A stretch of 14,169 nt of DNA, taken from positions 1 through 14,169 of the forward strand of contig CALMRM010000069.1 in the NCBI GenBank assembly GCA_937871605.1, in the 5' to 3' direction. The translations under genes were made by a program, and so were the position numbers. This document shows positions 7,471-13,124 of this stretch, one piece after another (positions within the stretch are counted from its first letter, which is position 1; each line of letters opens with the position of its first letter). The DNA is from an uncultured Terriglobus sp. Lineage in GTDB: Bacteria; Acidobacteriota; Terriglobia; Terriglobales; Acidobacteriaceae. The notes under the pieces were generated by a model that made no database searches, was not told the DNA's origin, and worked only from the letters and a program-made list of their open reading frames with translations.

Positions 7471-7516
7471 GCAGAGGCTTCAGGGCCAAAGGTGCAGAGG
7501 CTTCCAGGCCAAAGGC
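7471..7516 (+). repeat. 23-bp direct tandem duplication
   Basis: Two adjacent 23-base units, 7471-7493 and 7494-7516, both start GCAGAGGCTT and end in GCCAAAGG plus one base. They differ at about three positions. The second unit contributes the first hairpin (GGCC-AAA-GGCC) of the three-hairpin repeat copy that follows, so the duplication probably copied the 5' end of that element. Confidence 0.7.
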
Positions 7517-7592
7517 CCGTGGCATACCAGCCTAGGCCGCAGGACTAGGTAGCAGGCGTTGTAAATACTGAGCGCCAAAGGCGCGACACATA
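7494..7592 (+). repeat. three-hairpin dispersed repeat, copy A
   Basis: Three short stem-loops in series: GGCC-AAA-GGCC, then CCTAGgCC-GCA-GGaCTAGG with one g-a mismatch, then GCGCC-AAA-GGCGC, ending in GACACATA. The same arrangement recurs at 11188-11279 on the plus strand and at 11297-11383 on the minus strand. Stem bases differ between copies in ways that keep pairing: CCTAG/CTAGG here against CCCAG/CTGGG in copy B, and GCGCC/GGCGC against GTGCC/GGCAC. It lies between two convergent gene ends, where it may also serve as a transcript end structure. Confidence 0.75.
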
Positions 7593-7621
7593 GTCCCTTG
7601 TTGTAAGCAACGGTCGCCATG

Positions 7622-8671
7622 CTAAGCGTCGCGGCTGTTCACGGAGCGCCACAAATCGATGTCGGGCGTATCCACGGCGTACCTGTCGATCTCCGCAAGC
7701 TCGTCTGTAGAGAAGTTAAGGTTCTTAATCGCATCCAGCGAATCGTCCAGTTGCGCCACGGTGCGCGCGCCGATGAGTGACGTGGTCACACGCGAGTCGC
7801 GCAACGTCCACGCAATGGCCATTTGCGCCAGCGTCTGCCCGCGGCTCTTGGCAATTACGTTGAGCGCGCGCACGCGGTCCAGATTTGTATCGCTCAGCAG
7901 CGTTTTGCTGAAGCTGGTGCCCTCGGCATCCGTGCGCGTCGCGACTGCATTGCCGCTGATGTACTTGTTCGTAAGCAGGCCCTGCGCCAATGGCGAGAAC
8001 GCGATGCAGCCTACACCCAGCTCGCCCAGCGTCTGCAGCAGGCCCTGCTCCAGGTAGCGGTTGAGCATGCTGTAGGACGGCTGGTGAATCAAGAGCCGGA
8101 CGCCTTCATCCGCCAGGAGTTTGTGCATGATCCGCGTGCGTTCCGGCGAGTACGACGACACACCGACGTACAGCGCTTTGCCCGACCGCACAATGCCCGC
8201 CAGCGCGCTCGCTGTCTCTTCCATCGGTGTGTTGAAGTCCGGCCGGTGCGTGTAGAAGATGTCCACATACTCAAGCCCCATGCGCTTGAGCGACTGGTCC
8301 AGGGAGGCGACCAGGTACTTCTTCGAGCCACCAATTCCGTACGGCCCCGGCCACATGTCCCAACCCGCTTTGCTGCTGATGATCAGTTCATCGCGGTGCG
8401 TGCGAAAGTCTGTGTGCAGCACCTTGCCAAAGTTCTCCTCGGCGCTGCCGTACGGCGGCCCGTAGTTATTGGCCAGATCGAAATGGTTCATGCCGCGGTC
8501 AAAGGCGCGTCGCAAGATGGCCCGGCCGGTCTCGAACACATCCGCTCCACCGAAGTTCTGCCACAGCCCCAGAGCGACCGGCGGCAACTGCACACCGCTC
8601 TTGCCGCAGCGTCGAAAGGTGGCATCGGAGTAGCGGTCCGCGTTTGCGGTGTACACGTCGGGGAAGGCCAT
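7622..8671 (-). CDS. yghZ: YghZ-type aldo/keto reductase (L-glyceraldehyde 3-phosphate reductase family)
   Basis: A 349-residue NADPH-dependent aldo/keto reductase that aligns by eye along its whole length with E. coli YghZ/Gpr (AKR14), which reduces L-glyceraldehyde 3-phosphate and methylglyoxal. Shared blocks are RRCGKSG, LGLWQNFG, HFDLANNYGPPYGSAEENFG, SKAGWDMWPGPYG, YLVASLDQSLKRMGLEYVDI and IAFSPLAQGLLTNKY. The catalytic tetrad is D65, Y70, K101 and H142. The ATG at 8671 has a good Shine-Dalgarno, AGGAG 8 bases upstream, and the N-terminus fits the family. It is probably cytoplasmic and detoxifies reactive aldehydes. It follows selO on the same strand after 169 bases, a gap with phased direct repeats, so it likely has its own promoter. 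Confidence 0.93.
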   Translation of the reverse strand: MAFPDVYTANADRYSDATFRRCGKSGVQLPPVALGLWQNFGGADVFETGRAILRRAFDRGMNHFDLANNYGPPYGSAEENFGKVLHTDFRTHRDELIISSKAGWDMWPGPYGIGGSKKYLVASLDQSLKRMGLEYVDIFYTHRPDFNTPMEETASALAGIVRSGKALYVGVSSYSPERTRIMHKLLADEGVRLLIHQPSYSMLNRYLEQGLLQTLGELGVGCIAFSPLAQGLLTNKYISGNAVATRTDAEGTSFSKTLLSDTNLDRVRALNVIAKSRGQTLAQMAIAWTLRDSRVTTSLIGARTVAQLDDSLDAIKNLNFSTDELAEIDRYAVDTPDIDLWRSVNSRDA

Positions 8672-8726
8672 GCGTGCGGCTCCTGAGCGGGGTGAATTTG
8701 GTGAGAATGCGTGCGCCGTCCACTGT

Positions 8727-8779
8727 GATGCACAAAGCGCTGCAGTTTGCGTGCAGAAGTGCGCAGATAGCGTGCAGAA
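8727..8779 (-). promoter_or_regulatory. phased direct repeats TTCTGCACGC upstream of the aldo/keto reductase gene
   Basis: On the minus strand TTCTGCACGC occurs exactly at 8779-8770 and again at 8758-8749, 21 bp apart. A degenerate third copy, TTTGTGCATC, lies about 22 bp further on, near 8736-8727. The spacing of two helical turns puts all copies on one DNA face, about 55-108 bases before the reductase start codon. This is a plausible regulator-binding array. No -10/-35 pair could be fixed with confidence. The rest of the 8672-8840 gap shows nothing else clear. Confidence 0.4.
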
Positions 8780-8840
8780 ACCATGTTTGGAGCGCCCAAA
8801 ACACCACGCACGTGGTTGTTAAAGCAGCGTTTTTGCACGC

Positions 8841-10325
8841 CTAAGTGCCGCAAAATGTCTGCAAAATGCGCTGTTCTGCACGCGCCGGAGCCGCAAAGCG
8901 ATGTTGCCCCGGTTTTTCGACATACGGACTGCCTGTAACGCTTAGCAGCTGCTCAAAGGGCCCGAAGTCCTGCCGCAAAACCGCCGCGTCGATCACCTCC
9001 TGCACCAGGTGGTTGCGCGGGATGTACACCGGGTTTGTTCGCTGCATGGCTGCGTTCCGTTACTCCTGCGAAGTGCCGCCCGAGGCAAGCCGCAGGAGCC
9101 AGCGGCTGTGCCACGCATCGAAAACCGCCGGGTCGCTCAACTGCTCTCGCGCACCGGAGCCGTCCTCCTCCGAGAGATGCCGGAAGGTTAGCGTGAAATC
9201 CGCCCGGCCCGCCGCCATGGCCTCCAGCAAATCTCCAATCAGGGTTCCATCCTCCGCCTGCTCCTGCACCAACCCGAGTTTCCTGCGGAAGACGCGTAGG
9301 TACGCCGCCTCATACAGCGGGGCAAAGCCGTTCAGCACCTTGTACGCGGCGACCAGCGAACCGTCCTGCGAACCCTCCTCCTCCGCCATGAGCGGCAGTA
9401 GGGTTTCGCCGAGGCGTGACAGATTCCACACCATAATGCCGGGCTGGTTGCCATAGGCGTAGCGGCCTTGCCGGTCGATGGCAGAGAAGACCGTTGCCGA
9501 GTCGTATGCCTCTAGAAAGGCGCACGGCCCGTAATCGATCGTCTCGCCGCTGATGCCCGTGTTGTCCGTGTTCATCACGCCGTGGATGAAGCCCAGCCCC
9601 ATCCACTGCGCCACCAGCTTCGCCTGTCGCTGCACCACACCTTCCAGCAGCGCGCGATACCGTTTGGGCTGTCCCGCTGCGGCAGGGTAGTGGCGGCTGA
9701 TGGCGTAGTCGGCCAGGGTGCGCAGCGATGCCGTATCCTCACGCGCGGCGAAATACTCAAAGGTTCCCACGCGCAGGTGGCTGCTGGCGACGCGCGTCAG
9801 CACCGCGCCCGGCAGCATCTCCTCGCGGACAACGGCCTCGCCCGTCAGCACAGCGGCCAGCGCCCGCGTGGTGGGCACACCCAGGCGATGCATCGCCTCG
9901 CTCACCAGGTACTCGCGCAGCACCGGTCCCAGCGCCGCGCGGCCATCGCCCCGGCGCGAAAACGGCGTCTGCCCGGAGCCTTTCAGCTGAATGTCGTACC
10001 ATTTGCCGTCCTGAGCGACGACCTCGCCCAGCAGGCACGCACGCCCGTCGCCCAGCTGCGGCACAAAGTTACCGAACTGGTGCCCGGCATAGGCCATGGC
10101 CAGCGGCTCCGACCCGTCTGCAATGCGGTTGCCCGCAAACACCTCTGCACCCTCCTGCGAGTGCAATGCCTCGGGGTTGATCTCCAAGAAGCGCGCCAGC
10201 TCGTCATTGACCCGGATCAGCCGCGGCGCACGCACCCGCGTCGGCTCTACCCGCGCAAAGAAGTTCTGCGGCAGCCGCGCGTAGGAGTTGTCAAAGGGGA
10301 TTGCAATAGGCGCGACGGTGTCCAT
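8841..10325 (-). pseudogene. selO: SelO protein adenylyltransferase (AMPylase) pseudokinase, interrupted by an in-frame TAA
   Basis: SelO transfers AMP to Ser/Thr/Tyr of target proteins using a kinase-like fold. The visible active site is intact: K115 in DIQLKGSG, E138 in LREYL, D254/N255 in GVMNTDN and D264 in TIDYGPC, each two residues beyond the positions known for Pseudomonas syringae SelO. After residue 421 (LASGGTSQE) an ochre codon at 9062-9060 stops translation. The same frame continues with RNAAMQRTNPVYIPRNH and ends in ILQTFCGT, TAG at 8841; together that is the normal 490-odd residues. The lost 72-residue tail includes the conserved NPxYIPRNH segment and the penultimate-region Cys that replaces selenocysteine of animal SelO and takes part in redox control. 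The stop could be a genuine nonsense mutation (for example from GAA or CAA) or an error. The ATG at 10325 has only a weak AGGG-type ribosome binding site. Confidence 0.88.
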
Positions 10326-10393
10326 ACCCTATTGGATGTATCAGCGCAGGCGGCGGCGCACTGTCTCGATGACAAGCTCATACTTACGGTGTT

Positions 10394-10453
10394 TTAACCA
10401 GATGCCACCAGGATGCCGAGAAACAGCAACAGCATAGGTCCATATTGATGCAT
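10394..10453 (-). CDS. 19-residue hydrophobic peptide ORF with strong ribosome binding site, upstream of selO
   Basis: The ORF encodes MHQYGPMLLLFLGILVASG and a TAA. The sequence GGAGGAG (10467-10461) sits 7 bases before the ATG, the best ribosome binding site in this part of the window and much better than that of selO. Residues 7-17 form a hydrophobic core that could insert in the membrane. The stop is 68 bases before the selO start on the same strand, so it may be a co-transcribed membrane peptide or a leader ORF. I know no family for it. Length is at the limit of what sequence alone can support. Confidence 0.5.
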   Translation of the reverse strand: MHQYGPMLLLFLGILVASG

Positions 10454-10533
10454 GCTTCTTCTCCTCCAATCGTCCTCATGCCAGCAGGCACTGCCTTTGT
10501 CCGTCCTAACAGAAATGGCAGTTTCATGTAGAG

Positions 10534-11157
10534 GTGAAGCAGGATGAGCTTGAAGGTGGGCTCAGAGGTATGACTTCCGTGCGCAAAACAGGACGAGAAC
10601 GTTTTAGCTTTGCTGGGCAGCACCTTGAGGCTGACCTGTTGGCGTTTTGGCAGTGGTCGGTATCTTTGTTGAGCAATGCTAGCCGAGGAAGGTTGGCAGA
10701 GTACATTGTGGCTTTGGCGCTTGATGTTCCGTGTGAAGTCCGTGCCGAGTGGGACGCTTACGATTTGGAAACACGGGACGGCATCAAGGTCGAGGTGAAA
10801 TCAGCTGCGTACGTCCAATCGTGGGCACAGCCCAGACCTTCACGCATCAGCTTTGGATGCCAGTGTACTGCGCTTCTTGGTGATACCGCTGAGAGCCGCC
10901 GCGTCTCTCAGCGAAGATCCGACGTGTACGTCTTCTCACTGCTGCAAGAATCGGAGCGGAGCCGCGTCAACCCGATGGCGCTGGAACAATGGGAGTTCTA
11001 TGTAGTCTCCACACTGCTGATGAACGAACGCTTCCCTGCGCAAAAGAGTATTTCGCTTGCGGTCGTGCGGAGCCTAGCATCGGCTGTTTCGTTTATCGAC
11101 TTGGCTGCGAAAGTTCGTGCCTGTAACGTCCAGCCTCTTCGTAGCATGTTGCGCTGA
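10534..11157 (+). CDS. uncharacterised PD-(D/E)XK nuclease-like protein, 207 residues
   Basis: The protein carries a PD-(D/E)XK core: E56 in GRLAEYIVALAL, D77 in AEWDAYDLETRDG, and E87-x-K89 in IKVEVKSAAYVQSW, followed by SRISFG. Later blocks SDVYVFSLLQ, ALEQWEFYVVST and KSISLAVVRSL resemble a family of stand-alone bacterial hypothetical proteins I have seen with the same order; their role is not established. The GTG at 10534 has no strong ribosome binding site. The ATG at 10570 (MTSVRKTGRERF) is an alternative that keeps the whole core. Base composition and codon use look less GC-rich than in the neighbouring genes, which suggests acquisition by transfer. No methyltransferase or other restriction-system gene is adjacent, so a restriction role is not supported. 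Confidence 0.72.
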   Translation: MKQDELEGGLRGMTSVRKTGRERFSFAGQHLEADLLAFWQWSVSLLSNASRGRLAEYIVALALDVPCEVRAEWDAYDLETRDGIKVEVKSAAYVQSWAQPRPSRISFGCQCTALLGDTAESRRVSQRRSDVYVFSLLQESERSRVNPMALEQWEFYVVSTLLMNERFPAQKSISLAVVRSLASAVSFIDLAAKVRACNVQPLRSMLR

Positions 11158-11187
11158 GAAAGCGTCCACTGAGGTGCGGTTAGTTTA

Positions 11188-11279
11188 GAGGGCTGTAGGC
11201 CCGCCTCATAACAGCCCAGCCCGCAGGGCTGGGTAGAGATCGTAGCAGAGAGAGCCGAGTGCCAAAGGCACGATACATA
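11188..11279 (+). repeat. three-hairpin dispersed repeat, copy B
   Basis: Stem-loops in order are GGGC-TGTAG-GCCC (11190-11202), CCCAGCCC-GCA-GGGCTGGG (11215-11233) and GTGCC-AAA-GGCAC, ending in GATACATA. The segment CATAaCAGCC..AGcCCGCAGGgCTgGGTAG matches copy A at about 25 of 30 positions, and the differences in the second and third stems preserve or improve pairing. The copy starts about 30 bases after the nuclease-like gene's stop codon and could act as its transcript end. Confidence 0.75.
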
Positions 11280-11296
11280 AAGGCACATGCGGGATC

Positions 11297-11383
11297 TATG
11301 TGTCGCGCATTCAGCGCTCTAACGGACGTGCTGCGGGTACCTGGGCCTTCGGCCCAGGCTGTTTTGTGTCGGGCCTCTGGCCC
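11297..11383 (-). repeat. three-hairpin dispersed repeat, copy C, inverted relative to copy B
   Basis: Read on the minus strand, the element shows GGGCC-AGA-GGCCC, then ACAGCCTGGGCC-GAA-GGCCCAGG, then GCGC-TGAAT-GCGC, and ends in GACACATA like copy A. Its 3' end faces the 3' end of copy B across a 17-base gap (11280-11296), so B and C form an inverted pair. This layout is like REP pairs (BIMEs) of enterobacteria. Confidence 0.72.
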
Positions 11384-11514
11384 TGCGGCTTGGCTCCTGG
11401 TCGCGGCGGATGTGAACAACCTGTCGTCATGGACGGCAGCGTTGTGCATGCGCTGCTCGCATCCTAAGGGGAGCGAATGCATCCAACTGGCATCTCGTGA
11501 TGAATGCCCAGGTG

Positions 11515-11542
11515 TCGCGTATTGCGTATCGCGTATTGCGGA
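11515..11542 (+). repeat. 14-bp tandem duplication
   Basis: TCGCGTATTGCGTA (11515-11528) is followed directly by TCGCGTATTGCGGA (11529-11542), 13 of 14 bases identical. It ends 3 bases before the TTGACT box upstream of the TolC-type gene. It may be a simple slippage product or a duplicated regulator site. Confidence 0.6.
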
Positions 11543-11545
11543 CCG

Positions 11546-11568
11546 TTGACTTACCTGTTTCAAGTGAA
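11546..11568 (+). promoter_or_regulatory. TTGACT box within an imperfect palindrome, candidate promoter/operator of the efflux genes
   Basis: TTGACTT and AAGTGAA flank a 9-base centre (ACCTGTTTC), forming a 7-bp inverted repeat with one mismatch. TTGACT matches the -35 consensus at five of six bases and lies 30-36 bases before the ATG of the TolC-type gene. No good -10 box stands at the right distance, so the promoter is tentative. A palindrome on a -35 box is the usual layout for a repressor of the TetR/MarR kind that controls efflux genes; no such regulator gene is in the window. Confidence 0.3.
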
Positions 11569-11581
11569 TGTCGTTAGCACG

Positions 11582-13120
11582 ATGAGGGATGCGGTGCGGG
11601 AGCGAACGCGGTGTAGATGGCTGGCTTGGGTTGGGGTGCTGTGTTGCGCTGTTCTTCCGGCGCAAACGCCCGTGCAGAGCATTACCGGGCCCACACGTCC
11701 GCAGCCTGTACCCCTGTCTGGTCGCCCGCAGCCCTCGGATCCGGTACTTATCCAGCAGCAGACCGCACCCGCGTCCACACCGGGTGACGTAAATGTGCTG
11801 AACAGCACCGTTACGGTGCAGGGGCCTTACGCGGGCGGCAGGCCCGAAGGCAAGGCAACGGGCGAACCCCTGCAGCTCACGCTGGATGCCGCGCTGAAGA
11901 TGGCGTTACGCAACAACCTGGGCCGCCTGTCAGAAGACGCCGGTGTGCAGCAGGCCGAAGGCCAGCGGCTGGTGGCGCGCAGCGCGCTGCTGCCCAACGT
12001 GAACGTGGGCGCGGCAGAGGTCTTTGCCAAGGCGAACCTGCGCACGGCCGGGCTCAAGACCAGCATTATTCCAGCCGCTGTGGTGTACAACTACGACGAC
12101 CTGCGCGGCCTGCTGCAGCAGTCGGTGCTGGACCTGGTGAGCATCCATCAGTTTCACGGTGCCACGGAGGCGCTGAAGGCAAGCATGGCCAGCGCACGCA
12201 ATGCGCGAGACCTGATTGTGCTGGCGGCGGGCGGTACCTACCTCCAAGTGACCGCCACGGCTGCGCGGCTACAAGCAAGCAAGGCACAGACAGTGTCGTC
12301 TCGCGCGGTGTACATCCAGGCGCGCGACCGGTTTGAGGCAGGTCTCGCGCCGCGGCTGGACGCCACCCGTGCCCAGGTGCAACTGCAAACCGAGGAGCAG
12401 CGCACCCTGTCTCTGCAAGCGGATCTGGACACGGAGGCATTGCGGCTGGCGCGCATCATCGGGCTGCCGCCCGGCCAGGCATTTGCCGCGGTTGATGTGT
12501 ACCGCTACCAGCCGAACACTGACTTCACGTTGGACGATGCGCTGAGCCGCGCCATGAGTCATCGACAGGACCTGGTTGCAGCCGCGGCCAGTGTGCGCGC
12601 CGCGGATGCCGCCGTGAAGGCCGCTCACAGCGAGCGGCTGCCTTCGATCGCCATCCACGCGGATGCGGGCATCGCCGGGACCGCGCCCACGCAGACCTCG
12701 CTGGGTGTGTATACGGTGCAGGGTATTGTCACGGTGCCGGTCTATAACGGTGGCCACATCGCGGGAGACGTAAAGCAGGCAGAGGCCGCGCAAACGCAGC
12801 GCCGCGCCGAACTGGATGATGCCCGTGCGCAAGTGGACCAGGACGTGCGGCAGGCGGTGATTCAGTTGAACGCGGCCAACGGGCAGGTGGAGTTGGCCAC
12901 CAGCAACCAGGCCCTGGCGCATGAGTCGCTGACGCAGTCCGTGGATCGCTTTCTGGCCGGCATCACTGACACGGTAGAAGTGGTGCAGGCGGAGCAGGCC
13001 GTTGTGCAGGCCGACGACGACGCCATTACTGCGCTGTATGAACACAACCTAGCAAAGCTCTCGTTGTCGCGGGCCATGGGCTCCGTGGAAGAGACGTTGC
13101 CGCAACTGCTACGAAAGTAG
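11582..13120 (+). CDS. TolC-family outer-membrane efflux channel
   Basis: The 512-residue product is an outer-membrane efflux protein that should form the trimeric exit duct of a tripartite export pump. From the ATG at 11582 (MRDAVRERTRCRWLAWVGVL) there is a basic N-terminus and a hydrophobic signal segment with likely cleavage after PAQ; the upstream ATG at 11504 would bury this signal. A Pro-rich linker spans about residues 33-80. Two repeated coiled-coil/beta halves follow, beginning at LTLDAALKMALRNNLG and at FTLDDALSRAMSHRQDL, the normal internal duplication. VPVYNGGHIAGDVKQAEAA and LTQSVDRFLAGITDTVEVVQAEQAV are typical family segments. The signal peptide lacks a lipobox Cys, so this is TolC-like rather than an OprM-type lipoprotein. 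The adaptor gene starts 4 bases after the stop. Confidence 0.9.
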   Translation: MRDAVRERTRCRWLAWVGVLCCAVLPAQTPVQSITGPTRPQPVPLSGRPQPSDPVLIQQQTAPASTPGDVNVLNSTVTVQGPYAGGRPEGKATGEPLQLTLDAALKMALRNNLGRLSEDAGVQQAEGQRLVARSALLPNVNVGAAEVFAKANLRTAGLKTSIIPAAVVYNYDDLRGLLQQSVLDLVSIHQFHGATEALKASMASARNARDLIVLAAGGTYLQVTATAARLQASKAQTVSSRAVYIQARDRFEAGLAPRLDATRAQVQLQTEEQRTLSLQADLDTEALRLARIIGLPPGQAFAAVDVYRYQPNTDFTLDDALSRAMSHRQDLVAAAASVRAADAAVKAAHSERLPSIAIHADAGIAGTAPTQTSLGVYTVQGIVTVPVYNGGHIAGDVKQAEAAQTQRRAELDDARAQVDQDVRQAVIQLNAANGQVELATSNQALAHESLTQSVDRFLAGITDTVEVVQAEQAVVQADDDAITALYEHNLAKLSLSRAMGSVEETLPQLLRK

Positions 13121-13124
13121 GCCC

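Larger units (their letters stand above)
7232..7621. other. 390-bp convergent intergenic region made mostly of repeats
   Basis: The gap lies between two convergent genes and I see no convincing gene in it. In order it holds a small hairpin CGAGC-TGAA-GCTCG at 7264-7277 shortly after the nuclease-like gene, a five-unit tandem repeat (7308-7440), a 23-bp direct duplication (7471-7516), and a three-hairpin dispersed repeat (7494-7592). The remaining 29 bases before the reductase stop codon show nothing notable. An open frame crosses the tandem repeat on the minus strand but has repeat-derived composition and no family resemblance. Confidence 0.7.
11158..11581. other. 424-bp intergenic region with inverted repeat pair and efflux-operon promoter area
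   Basis: No convincing gene lies here. It holds three-hairpin repeat copy B (11188-11279), copy C in the opposite orientation (11297-11383), a stretch of about 130 bases with nothing I can name (11384-11514), a 14-bp tandem duplication (11515-11542) and a TTGACT box inside an imperfect palindrome before the TolC-type gene. Open frames reading across the repeats on either strand have no family resemblance. Confidence 0.7.

Noticed and set aside
6869..7525. 218-codon minus-strand frame across the end of the nuclease-like gene and the tandem repeat
   Set aside because: Most of it is antisense to a well-supported gene, the rest is translated repeat, and it resembles no family.
9060..9062. Selenocysteine recoding at the selO stop
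   Set aside because: The codon is TAA, not TGA, and the conserved terminal position is already a Cys (FCGT) further downstream.
10384..10623. 79-codon minus-strand frame upstream of selO
   Set aside because: It overlaps the nuclease-like gene in antisense, lacks a ribosome binding site, and is in a different frame from the 19-codon ORF that does have one.
10534..11157. Type II restriction-modification system
   Set aside because: Only a nuclease-like fold is visible; there is no methyltransferase or specificity subunit next to it.
11504..11581. Upstream ATG of the TolC-type gene at 11504
   Set aside because: It would place 26 residues, partly encoded by the 14-bp tandem repeat, before a clear Sec signal peptide that begins at 11582.
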